Shown piece by piece: positions 55,787-63,198 of a stretch of DNA of 64,000 nt. The stretch's first letter is position 1. Each line of letters opens with the position of its first letter. The notes under the pieces are model-generated. The model had not been told where the DNA came from. It searched no databases and worked only from the letters and a program-made list of their open reading frames with translations. The DNA comes from Dawidia cretensis (GTDB taxonomy: Bacteria; Bacteroidota; Bacteroidia; Cytophagales; Cyclobacteriaceae), in contig NZ_JAHESE010000026.1 in assembly GCF_018598175.1 (NCBI RefSeq), positions 48,585 to 112,584 on the forward strand, written 5' to 3'. Position numbers and translations under genes: made by a program.

Positions 55787-56491
55787 ATGAAAGTTGCCTT
55801 AATCACAGAAGGGCCGTCCGAGCACAGAATTGTTAAGCATATTATCACCAGATATTTCAAGGGTGAGGATGTTGAAATCCGCCAGATCCAACCAAAATTG
55901 ATTAGCGGCCGGCAAGACAACAACACCCCAGGAGGATGGAACGAAGTCCTGAAATATTGTGGACGTGAAGAAATTCGTGATATCCTGATTGAAAACGATT
56001 ATCTCGTTATTCAGATAGATACAGATCAATCTCAAATTTCACCTTTTGATGTTAGTCACACTCATTTAAATAATACGCAGAAAAGTCCCAGTGAACTTTG
56101 TACGGAGGTCATTGAAAAACTTAAAGGGTTATTCAAAACTGATATTAAACACGAATATGGACACAGAATCTTTTTTGCTATTTGCGTCCATACCATTGAG
56201 TGCTGGTTGTTGCCTATATACTATTCAAATAAGGAGACCCATTGCTCTAAGACGGTCAGTTGTATATCTCTATTGAATAAGGAACTTTCGCGCCAAAATA
56301 TTCAGACTCTACCAACGAATGATAAGAATAGCACGAATGCTGTTAGAGTATACGATACTATCTTACAGAATTGGAGGAAAAGAACTGATATAGAAGAATC
56401 CGCCCGGTATCACGCTGGATTTCAAATCTTTATTGACTCTTTAGGTTCCATTCAATCCGCTAAACAGGAGCCTACAGAAAGTCGATCTTAA
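55787..56491 (+). CDS. TOPRIM-like protein paired with the AAA ATPase
   Basis: The 234-residue protein begins MKVALITEGPSEHRIVKHII, with TOPRIM-type acidic residues E8 and E12, and has LVIQIDTDQS with a D78-x-D80 pair, the expected DxD of TOPRIM nucleases. A later HTIECWLLP (about 141-149) resembles the conserved Glu-Trp segment of RloB/DUF4276-like proteins. No membrane segment or signal peptide. I use the ATG at 55787, 4 bp after the ATPase stop; an overlapping in-frame start at 55748 adds 13 residues encoded inside the ATPase gene. Same AT-rich composition. Nuclease activity is inferred from the acidic motif layout only. Confidence 0.75.
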   Translation: MKVALITEGPSEHRIVKHIITRYFKGEDVEIRQIQPKLISGRQDNNTPGGWNEVLKYCGREEIRDILIENDYLVIQIDTDQSQISPFDVSHTHLNNTQKSPSELCTEVIEKLKGLFKTDIKHEYGHRIFFAICVHTIECWLLPIYYSNKETHCSKTVSCISLLNKELSRQNIQTLPTNDKNSTNAVRVYDTILQNWRKRTDIEESARYHAGFQIFIDSLGSIQSAKQEPTESRS

Positions 56492-56495
56492 TATG

Positions 56496-57227
56496 CTAGC
56501 ACTGGCAGGGTATTCCTCCGAGACGGATTATTTCAACCTGCAGAATGAGCGGAGTATAAGGGGGAACGCCATAAAAGCTGTTCGCGCCAAAAGCCCGGCA
56601 GGAGGGAAGGAAGAAGTTGGCCTTAGCGCCTTCCTCAAGGGCTTTGATGGCTGCTCTGGCTTCTGGTGTGTAACGACCCCACTCATCGGAGGAGACAGGA
56701 CCTTGATAAACCAAGGTGCCATCGAGATAGTAGAAGGAAGACCGGATGTCCACGATTTGTAGATAATTGTCTGTTACCTTCTTTCCGTTTCCAGCTTGTG
56801 TAATAACATACTGCCGCTCGAGTTCATCGCGGAGGGGGGTAAGGCTATGGTCGGCAAAATACTGGTCCAATACGGCCTGGTCTTTGGCCAACCAGGAGTC
56901 TCCACAGGGATCGATGAAGGGAATTTCAACCTGTTGCGTTACACGGTCGGTCTCTCCGTCTTCGTTGGTGATTTCCAATTCAATATTATAAGTGCCCGCT
57001 GCATCAAAACGATACTCCAGCACTGGCGATGTAACATAGTTGCCTTCAATATGCCAGCGCAGGGATTCCGCATGTTTGGAGGTGCTGGTGAACGTGGCGT
57101 AAAGTGGTTTGTTCTCGGGATCCTGCTCGACCATAAAACTGGCTTTGGGTTCATCGTCTACACAGGAAGAGAGTGACACAACTAAAAATAAAAATGCAAG
57201 GTGCGGTAGTTTGTTAACTGATATCAT
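56496..57227 (-). CDS. PKD-domain lipoprotein with FKBP-like C-terminus
   Basis: The 243-residue lipoprotein has lipobox SLSSC, then a PKD-like domain (about 25-105: ESLRWHIEGNYVTSPVLEYR, DAAGTYNIELEITNEDG). The C-terminal part resembles the second half of FKBP-type peptidyl-prolyl isomerases: DGTLVYQGPVSSDEWGRYT, ALEEGAKANFFLPSCRAFGA and PPYTPLILQVEIIRLGG. A divergent exported proline isomerase is likely. The start is the ATG at 57227, because an upstream start at 57269 would add 14 residues before the lipoprotein signal. Its stop lies 4 bp from the convergent TOPRIM-like gene, so the insert ends at or very near this gene. Confidence 0.8.
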   Translation of the reverse strand: MISVNKLPHLAFLFLVVSLSSCVDDEPKASFMVEQDPENKPLYATFTSTSKHAESLRWHIEGNYVTSPVLEYRFDAAGTYNIELEITNEDGETDRVTQQVEIPFIDPCGDSWLAKDQAVLDQYFADHSLTPLRDELERQYVITQAGNGKKVTDNYLQIVDIRSSFYYLDGTLVYQGPVSSDEWGRYTPEARAAIKALEEGAKANFFLPSCRAFGANSFYGVPPYTPLILQVEIIRLGGIPCQC

Positions 57228-57359
57228 GTTGTTGAATTGATTACAATGGCTAGCGAGGGACTTTTGCAAAGATAACTTTTTATTTTCAGAACGTTGTGGA
57301 TGCTACAGATAACGTGCCACGCTCGTAAAAGATGTGTGTAAACCGGGAAAAAGTTATTG

Positions 57360-58340
57360 CTAAAGCGCCTGGAGTACTTCCTTCAATGAATAGTATACTT
57401 TCTGTGCGGTGCCTTCTTGCAATTGCCAGGAGGGGCGGTCGCCTGGTTCAACCGTAACGGTAACATCGGTAGGGGCGGACGCCGCGATGTTATAGCCATT
57501 CCGCTCGAGCGCGTTGCGGGTCCAACGGTATAGGTATCCTTCGCCGTGCAGGGCCACGGTCTTGTTACGGAAGGCCGTATGGTATATCTGGCCCGTTTTG
57601 AGGTCGAAGCCTTTTAATTGAAAGATATCATCGAGGGTGCCTTGCAATACCAGGTCTTCCGGTAGACCGGTAAGAAGGGTTTTGTCTTTGCCGGCGACCC
57701 ACAGGATATCGGCCGTTTGCAGCGCCAGGTCCAGCTCATGGGTGGCGACCAGTATCGCTTTGCCGGTTTCGCGCGCCAGGCGTTTCAGCAGCTTCATGAT
57801 CTCGACGCGGTTGTTGAGGTCGAGGTGGGCCGTAGGCTCGTCGAGGAGGATGACCGCGGTGTCTTGCGCCAGTGCCCGGGCAATCATTACCAGTTGTAAC
57901 TGACCGTCGCTGAGCTCATATAGTTTTTTGTGTGTAAAGCCGTGGATGCGTGCCTGGGCAATCGCCTGGCCAATGATCTTTTTATCTTCTTCGCGTAAGC
58001 GCATGTTCCAGTCCAGGTACGGATAGCGTCCGAAAGTGACAAGCTCGTATACTGTCATGTTCATGCCGGCGATCTTCTCCGTCAGAACCACTGCCACCTG
58101 GTGCTCCGGCGGCATACCCGCGCCTCCCTCCAGGGTAACGCTACCGGCCAGTGGACGCTGCAACCCGGCCAGGGTGCGCATCAACGTAGACTTGCCTACT
58201 CCGTTTGGCCCCATTAAGCACACGAGCTCACCCGCGTGCAGCGTAAGCGACATGTTTTCCAACAGGTGCAGTACAGGATTGCTGTAGCCGGTGGATAGGG
58301 CGTGTGTTTGGAGCGCTATGGTCGGTGTGCGGGGAGACAT
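57360..58340 (-). CDS. FecE/BtuD-type ABC transporter ATP-binding protein
   Basis: The 326-residue ATPase has Walker A GPNGVGKST (44-52), the ABC signature LSDGQ (143-147) and Walker B VILLDEPTAHLD (D167, E168), with the H-loop in VATHELDLAL. It energises uptake of an iron chelate, haem or cobalamin across the inner membrane. The C-terminal 70 residues (TVALHGEGYLYRWTRNALER, then PSWQLQEGTAQKVYYSL) are an extension beyond the usual core and may be regulatory. It lies 3 bp after the permease gene on the same strand. Confidence 0.93.
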   Translation of the reverse strand: MSPRTPTIALQTHALSTGYSNPVLHLLENMSLTLHAGELVCLMGPNGVGKSTLMRTLAGLQRPLAGSVTLEGGAGMPPEHQVAVVLTEKIAGMNMTVYELVTFGRYPYLDWNMRLREEDKKIIGQAIAQARIHGFTHKKLYELSDGQLQLVMIARALAQDTAVILLDEPTAHLDLNNRVEIMKLLKRLARETGKAILVATHELDLALQTADILWVAGKDKTLLTGLPEDLVLQGTLDDIFQLKGFDLKTGQIYHTAFRNKTVALHGEGYLYRWTRNALERNGYNIAASAPTDVTVTVEPGDRPSWQLQEGTAQKVYYSLKEVLQAL

Positions 58341-58343
58341 ATA

Positions 58344-59354
58344 TCAAGGATGCATACGGGGATGACGAAGAATAACCCAGATCACCACGGGTGCCCCAAT
58401 CAACGCAGTCACGGCATTGATGGGCAACACCTGCGTACTGCCCGGCAGTTGCGCCAGCACATCGCAGAATAACATCAGGGCGGCCCCGCCCACCATGGAC
58501 GCAGGAATGAGGATCTTATGATCACTGGTGCGGATCAATAGCTTGACCAAATGCGGCACCGCCAGGCCGACAAAACCTATCGGCCCGCAAAAAGCCGTCA
58601 CACTGCCCGTCAGGATACACGTGGACAGTATAATGATCATGCGTGAGCGTTTGATCGGTACCCCCAGGCTTTGCGCGTAATGCTGGCCCAGCAGCCAGGC
58701 GTTCAGCGCCTTGGCCGATCGTACGGCCAGCAACGTACCGGCCGCCAGGGTGAAGGTGAGCACGGCAATTTCCGGCCAGCTCAAGCTGCCCAGGCTGCCG
58801 AAGGTCCATATAATATAGATCTGCATTTCCTCGGCCTTGCTCACAAATTGAAGGATAGCAACGATCGATGACACCCCGGCACTGATCATCATGCCCACGA
58901 GTAGCAGCGAAACGTTGTCGCGCAGGCGCTGGGCAATGGCGAGCATAATAATGACTATCGCAAAGCAGCCGCCGCTGGCTACCAGGGCGGTTGTCCACGG
59001 CGAAGGTTCATATAACAGACGGATGCCGGCGGCCTGCCCCATAAAGATCAGGGCGACGGCGAGGCTGGCGCCGGCGCTGAGACCCAGCACATCGGGGCCT
59101 GCCAGGGCGTTTCGGAAAAGCGTTTGCATTTGCAGGCCCGCCAGGGCCAGGCCGCCGCCGGCTAAAATGCAGGTGAGGGCCTTTGTCAGGCGGAAATTCC
59201 AAACAATGTCTGCCCAGACCGGCTCGGTGGCATTGCCGCCGGCAAGAATGGTCAGGATTTGTGCAAAAGGAATCTGCACACTGCCCAGTGAGAGGCTAAA
59301 CCCGAAAAGTAGGGTAAGAAGCAGCGGAAGGAGGAGCCAGCGGTTGCGGTTCAT
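58344..59354 (-). CDS. FecCD-family ABC transporter permease
   Basis: The 336-residue inner-membrane permease has about ten hydrophobic segments and BtuC/FecCD landmarks: LTCILAGGGLALAGLQMQTL, NALAGPDVLGLSAGASLAVA, WLLGQHYAQSLGVPIKRSRM and FVGLAVPHLVKLLIRTSDHK. The ATG at 59354 gives a normal N-terminus; the frame stays open upstream but reads through the repeat-rich spacer, so a start there is unlikely. A TATGTTTG box lies on the same strand at 59371-59378. No substrate-binding protein gene is adjacent, which is unusual for this type of transporter. Confidence 0.92.
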   Translation of the reverse strand: MNRNRWLLLPLLLTLLFGFSLSLGSVQIPFAQILTILAGGNATEPVWADIVWNFRLTKALTCILAGGGLALAGLQMQTLFRNALAGPDVLGLSAGASLAVALIFMGQAAGIRLLYEPSPWTTALVASGGCFAIVIIMLAIAQRLRDNVSLLLVGMMISAGVSSIVAILQFVSKAEEMQIYIIWTFGSLGSLSWPEIAVLTFTLAAGTLLAVRSAKALNAWLLGQHYAQSLGVPIKRSRMIIILSTCILTGSVTAFCGPIGFVGLAVPHLVKLLIRTSDHKILIPASMVGGAALMLFCDVLAQLPGSTQVLPINAVTALIGAPVVIWVILRHPRMHP

Positions 59355-59418
59355 GTGGGCGATTCGGCTGCAAACATAGTAAATGTCAACCGTTGGTGAG
59401 GTGGGATTACCCGTATCA

Positions 59419-59459
59419 AAGCCGTACATAAGCCGTAGATAAGCCGTACTAAAGCCGTA
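59419..59459. repeat. Four copies of AAGCCGTA at exact 11-bp intervals
   Basis: AAGCCGTA starts at 59419, 59430, 59441 and 59452. The three bases between copies vary. The array lies 65-105 bp upstream of the ABC permease start (minus strand), where a phased regulator array could act. A period of 11 bp is close to one helical turn. Confidence 0.8.
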
Positions 59460-59562
59460 TTTACGGTATATGGAGAGGTATGCCTGGCATGCTGCGCACG
59501 TGCGCCGTCCCATACATTCCAATAGCTTCACTATAAGGTTACAATATGTCAAGCATAGCTTT

Positions 59563-59584
59563 GGTATAGGTATGGTATAGGTAT
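59563..59584. repeat. Perfect tandem 11-bp duplication GGTATAGGTAT
   Basis: Two exact adjacent copies of an 11-bp unit (59563-59573 and 59574-59584). The unit differs from the AAGCCGTA array but has the same period. Confidence 0.8.
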
Positions 59585-59637
59585 GCTACGGGTGAACCCT
59601 GGCCTTGGTATGGCTGCCGATAGCGCGCACAAAGCGG

Positions 59638-59692
59638 GGATGTCTCAGAGTATAGCCAGTGTTAAGTCAGAGTTTAGCTAGAGATGAGTCAG
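59638..59692. repeat. Five degenerate 11-bp units ending in CAG/TAG
   Basis: Consecutive units GGATGTCTCAG, AGTATAGCCAG, TGTTAAGTCAG, AGTTTAGCTAG, AGATGAGTCAG. The last four also form two 22-bp units that match at 17 of 22 positions. Period 11 again, with a third unrelated sequence. Confidence 0.7.
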
Positions 59693-59968
59693 TACTAAAA
59701 GGACTGGGATATTGGCGGGATAGTGCACTAAGCGCTCCATTACAAATTATAAATTAGGGGCTAAAAGAGCTTTTCCATGCAGCCAGCCCACAAAAATGGC
59801 GATATTTGAGAAAATCAGGTGACGCTCCGCTGCATTCGTCCGACAATATTCTCACCTAGTATTCTTTTTCCAAGCTTTTTTTGTACTTTTGCCGCCCCGC
59901 AAAGCAGGAATGCAGTAATGGGAACTCGGTACTTGGGGTCAAATTCCCCAAAAATATTGAAGGGTGAA

Positions 59969-59999
59969 TTTGGTAACTCCCCTATAGTTCCTATCTTTG
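59969..59999 (+). promoter_or_regulatory. Promoter of the rplC-led ribosomal operon
   Basis: TTTG (59969-59972), exactly 19 bases, then TATCTTTG (59992-59999): a perfect match to the Bacteroidota housekeeping promoter TTTG-N19-TAnnTTTG. It lies 61 bp upstream of the rplC ATG. Confidence 0.88.
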
Positions 60000-60060
60000 C
60001 AGTCCTTTTTGCGACAAGAGTTCAAAAAGTCCTGAAAAACAGCATAAAACGGTTTCAACC

Positions 60061-60693
60061 ATGCCTGGAATTATAGGAAAGAAAATAGGAATGACTAGCA
60101 TATTCGGCCCAGAGGGTGAGAATATTGCATGCACAGTAATCGAGGCTGGCCCTTGTGTTGTAACACAAGTGAAGAATGAAGAGACAGACGGATATCGTGC
60201 CGTTCAACTTGCTTTCGGTGAGAAAAAAGAGAAAAACTCGACCAAAGCAGAAATTGGCCACTTCAAAAAGGCCAGTACAACCCCGAAAAAAGAGGTAGTT
60301 GAATTTCGCGATTTCAAAGCTGAGTTTGAAGGCTTGGCTGAGCTCGGTAAAGAGCTGCGTATTCAAGACATTTTTGTTGTCGGAGATTTTATCGATGCGG
60401 TCGGTACATCTAAAGGCCGCGGTTTTCAAGGTGTTGTAAAGCGTCACGGTTTCGGTGGTGTCGGTGGTGCAACCCACGGTCAGCACGATCGTCTGCGCGC
60501 TCCCGGTTCTATGGGTAACGCCTCGTTCGCATCACGCGTACCGAAAGGCAAGCGTCTTCCGGGCCGTATGGGTGGTGCTCAGGTAAAACTGACCAACCTG
60601 GAGGTAGTAAAGATCCTTCCCGAACAAAATCTGATCGTTATCAGCGGCTCCGTTCCGGGCCCTAAAAATTCAACTGTAATCCTTCAGAAATAA
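60061..60693 (+). CDS. rplC: 50S ribosomal protein L3
   Basis: The 210-residue L3 has [20 protein letters not shown] at the start, [40 protein letters not shown] and [20 protein letters not shown], with the conserved Gln/Gly-rich loop near the peptidyl transferase centre. It is the first gene of the operon here, with its own promoter; in most bacteria rpsJ comes before it. The stop overlaps the rplD start by one base (TAATG). Confidence 0.98.
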   Translation: MPGIIGKKIGMTSIFGPEGENIACTVIEAGPCVVTQVKNEETDGYRAVQLAFGEKKEKNSTKAEIGHFKKASTTPKKEVVEFRDFKAEFEGLAELGKELRIQDIFVVGDFIDAVGTSKGRGFQGVVKRHGFGGVGGATHGQHDRLRAPGSMGNASFASRVPKGKRLPGRMGGAQVKLTNLEVVKILPEQNLIVISGSVPGPKNSTVILQK

Positions 60694-61325
60694 TGGAAGT
60701 AGCAGTCATTAAATCCAGCGGCGAGAAGACCAGCAAGAATATCAATCTTCCTGAGACTGTCTTCGGCATCGAGCCAAACGACCACGCCATCTACTTAGAC
60801 GTAAAAAGCTATCTGGCCAACCAACGTCAAGGTACGCACAAATCAAAGCAGCGTAACGAAATCTCCGGTTCAAGCAAAAAGCTGAAGAAGCAAAAAGGCA
60901 CCGGTGGAGCTCGTGCGGGTAACATCAAGAACCCTCAGTTCAAAGGTGGTGGACGGATTTTCGGTCCTCAACCCCGTGACTACTCGTTCAAGCTGAACAA
61001 GAAAGTAAAAGACCTGGCACGTAAGTCAGCGTTGACATACAAAGCGAAAGATAACTCAATCGCTATCCTTGAAGATTTCTCTTTCGAGGCTCCGAAGACC
61101 AAGCAATTCCTGTCACTCCTGGCAGCATTGTCACTGTCAGACAAGAAGACGCTTCTCGTACTTCCGGAAGTTAATAAGAACGTAGTTCTTTCCGGCAGAA
61201 ACATCCAGAACACAAAAATTACCACAGCCGATCAGATCAACACATACGATGTGATGAACGCGGACAACGTGATCTTTGTCGAGAGCTCGATTACTAAAGT
61301 TGAGAACTTATTAAATAAAGCATAA
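60693..61325 (+). CDS. rplD: 50S ribosomal protein L4
   Basis: The 210-residue L4 binds 23S rRNA near the exit tunnel. [20 protein letters not shown] and [20 protein letters not shown] form the tunnel-lining extended loop, and [20 protein letters not shown] follows. Whether it represses this operon, as in enterics, cannot be seen. Both ends overlap the adjacent genes by one base, implying translational coupling. Confidence 0.98.
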   Translation: MEVAVIKSSGEKTSKNINLPETVFGIEPNDHAIYLDVKSYLANQRQGTHKSKQRNEISGSSKKLKKQKGTGGARAGNIKNPQFKGGGRIFGPQPRDYSFKLNKKVKDLARKSALTYKAKDNSIAILEDFSFEAPKTKQFLSLLAALSLSDKKTLLVLPEVNKNVVLSGRNIQNTKITTADQINTYDVMNADNVIFVESSITKVENLLNKA

Positions 61326-61612
61326 TGAGTATCCTGAAGAGACCATTGGTAACGGAGAAAGTTTCTGCCCTGAACGAGAAAGGCAAATACGGTTTTGTCG
61401 TGGATGCTGATGCTAATAAGGTAGAGATCAAAAAGGCCGTTGAAAAGCAATATGGCGTGAACGTAGAGAAAGTGAATACCATGAACGTAATGGGTAAGAA
61501 AAAGACCCGCTACACAAAGACAGGTATTCTTTCCGGTCGCCGTCCCAGCTATAAGAAAGCTGTCGTGACACTTGCACAAGGCGAAGTAATAGATTTTTAT
61601 AGCAACGTATAA
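61325..61612 (+). CDS. rplW: 50S ribosomal protein L23
   Basis: The 95-residue L23 sits at the tunnel exit and docks trigger factor and the signal recognition particle. It shows LKRPLVTEKVSALNEKGKYG, KVEIKKAVEKQYGVNVEKVN and NVMGKKKTRYTKTGILSGRR, then PSYKKAVVTLAQG. The length is normal. The start overlaps the rplD stop (TAATG). Confidence 0.97.
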   Translation: MSILKRPLVTEKVSALNEKGKYGFVVDADANKVEIKKAVEKQYGVNVEKVNTMNVMGKKKTRYTKTGILSGRRPSYKKAVVTLAQGEVIDFYSNV

Positions 61613-61622
61613 TTTTTGAGCC

Positions 61623-62447
61623 ATGGCGTTGAAGAAACTTAAACCAGTAACGGCCGGTACGCGACACAGACTCGCGCCCTCGTTCGATGACATTACTGCA
61701 TCGAAGCCGGAGAAATCACTGGTAAAAACGATAAAGAAGACCGGTGGACGTAACAGCAATGGCAAAATGTCCATGCGCTACATCGGTGGTGGCCACAAGC
61801 AAAAAGGAAGAGAAGTAGACTTCAAACGTAATAAGGCGGGTATTCCTGCTACGGTGAAGTCTATCGAGTACGATCCGACGCGTACAGCGCGTATCGCTCT
61901 GCTTTACTATGCTGACGGCTTTAAGACATATATTCTTGCTCCGGACGGCCTGAAAGCAGGTCAGCAAGTTGTCTCGGGTGCTGATGTAGCTCCTGAAGTT
62001 GGTAACGCGCTGCCGCTGGCAAAGATTCCCATCGGTACAATCGTACACAACGTTGAGCTGAAGCCGGGTAGAGGTGGTGCAATCGCCCGCTCTGCCGGTA
62101 CCTTCGTACAGTTGCTGGCCCGTGAAAACGGTATGGCTACGCTGAAGATGCCTTCTGGCGAAATGCGTAACGTGATGGACGTATGTATGGCAACGGTAGG
62201 TGCTACTTCAAACGCTGACCACATGAACGAAAGTGTTGGTAAAGCTGGTCGTAGCCGCTGGAGAGGTATCCGCCCCCGCACCCGGCCAGTAGCGATGAAC
62301 CCTGTCGATCACCCGATGGGTGGTGGTGAAGGTCGTGCTTCTGGTGGTCACCCGCGCTCACGCAACGGTCTCTACACGAAAGGTAAGAAGACACGTTCTC
62401 CGAAGAAATATTCCGATCGTCTAATCATATCTAGAAGGAAAAAATAA
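61623..62447 (+). CDS. rplB: 50S ribosomal protein L2
   Basis: The 274-residue L2 helps shape the peptidyl transferase centre and joins the subunits. Markers: [60 protein letters not shown], and the C-terminal [20 protein letters not shown] and [18 protein letters not shown] with the essential His. Full length. The stop overlaps the rpsS start (TAATG). Confidence 0.98.
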   Translation: MALKKLKPVTAGTRHRLAPSFDDITASKPEKSLVKTIKKTGGRNSNGKMSMRYIGGGHKQKGREVDFKRNKAGIPATVKSIEYDPTRTARIALLYYADGFKTYILAPDGLKAGQQVVSGADVAPEVGNALPLAKIPIGTIVHNVELKPGRGGAIARSAGTFVQLLARENGMATLKMPSGEMRNVMDVCMATVGATSNADHMNESVGKAGRSRWRGIRPRTRPVAMNPVDHPMGGGEGRASGGHPRSRNGLYTKGKKTRSPKKYSDRLIISRRKK

Positions 62448-62725
62448 TGGGACGCTCAATTAAGAAAGGTCCGTACTGCGACAACCGTCTGATGAAGAAG
62501 GTTGAGACGGCAGAGAAGTCAGGTAAAAAGTCTGTGATCAAGACCTGGTCACGTCGCTCGACGATTACACCTGATCTTATCGGCAATACCTTCGCGGTAC
62601 ATAATGGAAATAAATTCATTCCTGTTTATGTAACGGAGAACATGGTAGGTCACAAGCTTGGCGAATTCGCCCCGACCCGCACGTTCCGTGGTCACTCAGG
62701 AAACAAGAAAGATAACGCTAGGTAA
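62447..62725 (+). CDS. rpsS: 30S ribosomal protein S19
   Basis: The 92-residue S19 of the small-subunit head has [60 protein letters not shown] and [17 protein letters not shown], all standard. It overlaps the rplB stop by one base and precedes rplV by 2 bp. Confidence 0.98.
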   Translation: MGRSIKKGPYCDNRLMKKVETAEKSGKKSVIKTWSRRSTITPDLIGNTFAVHNGNKFIPVYVTENMVGHKLGEFAPTRTFRGHSGNKKDNAR

Positions 62726-62727
62726 TC

Positions 62728-63198
62728 ATGGAAACTGTAGCGAAAAAGACAAAACGTTCAGTATTAAAGCGTGAACAACGCGATGCCCGGAAAGAGACCG
62801 CCAAGAACGGCCCTTCGGTAGCAAAATTGAAAAATGTGCCGACCTCTCCGCGCAAAATGCGCCTGGTGGCTGACTTGATCCGCGGTGTACGCGTGAACAA
62901 GGCACTGAACATTCTGAAATACGAGCCGAAAATTGGTGCAGGCAAGCTTGAAAAGCTGCTGTTGTCCGCGATCTCTAGCTGGGAAGCGAAACACACCGAC
63001 GTGAAGCTGGAAGAAGCCGACCTGTACGTAAAAGATATTTTCGTAGACGGCGGCCGGATTCTGAAAAGACTGCGCCCTGCACCGCAAGGTCGTGCGCACC
63101 GCATCAGAAAGCGTTCGAACCACGTAACACTGATCGTGGATAGCTTCAAAAAGGAAGGCTCAGAAGTGGCAACAACTGACAAAGAAACTAAGGAATAA
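62728..63198 (+). CDS. rplV: 50S ribosomal protein L22 with N-terminal extension
   Basis: The 156-residue L22 is longer than the usual 110 or so residues. The core starts near residue 36 ([20 protein letters not shown], then [20 protein letters not shown]) and its loop reaches the exit tunnel ([20 protein letters not shown]). About 35 basic residues precede the core ([20 protein letters not shown]). The stop overlaps the rpsC start by one base (TAATG). Confidence 0.96.
   Translation: METVAKKTKRSVLKREQRDARKETAKNGPSVAKLKNVPTSPRKMRLVADLIRGVRVNKALNILKYEPKIGAGKLEKLLLSAISSWEAKHTDVKLEEADLYVKDIFVDGGRILKRLRPAPQGRAHRIRKRSNHVTLIVDSFKKEGSEVATTDKETKE

Larger units (their letters stand above)
59355..60060. 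other. Repeat-rich spacer between ABC permease and rplC
   Basis: 706 bases with no gene I can support. It carries three separate clusters with an 11-bp period (59419-59459, 59563-59584, 59638-59692), a 12-bp perfect palindrome GCGCACGTGCGC (59494-59505) and the promoter of the ribosomal operon (59969-59999). A second -7-like box TACTTTTG lies at 59884-59891 but has no -33 partner. rpsJ, which usually precedes rplC, is not here. Confidence 0.75.

Noticed and set aside
59419-59692. Possible CRISPR-like array
   Set aside because: Units are only 8-11 bp with 3-bp or no spacers and no cas genes are present, so this is short-period repeat DNA.
59884-59891. Second promoter for the ribosomal operon (TACTTTTG)
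   Set aside because: The -7 box matches but no TTTG lies at the required distance; the box at 59992 is far better.
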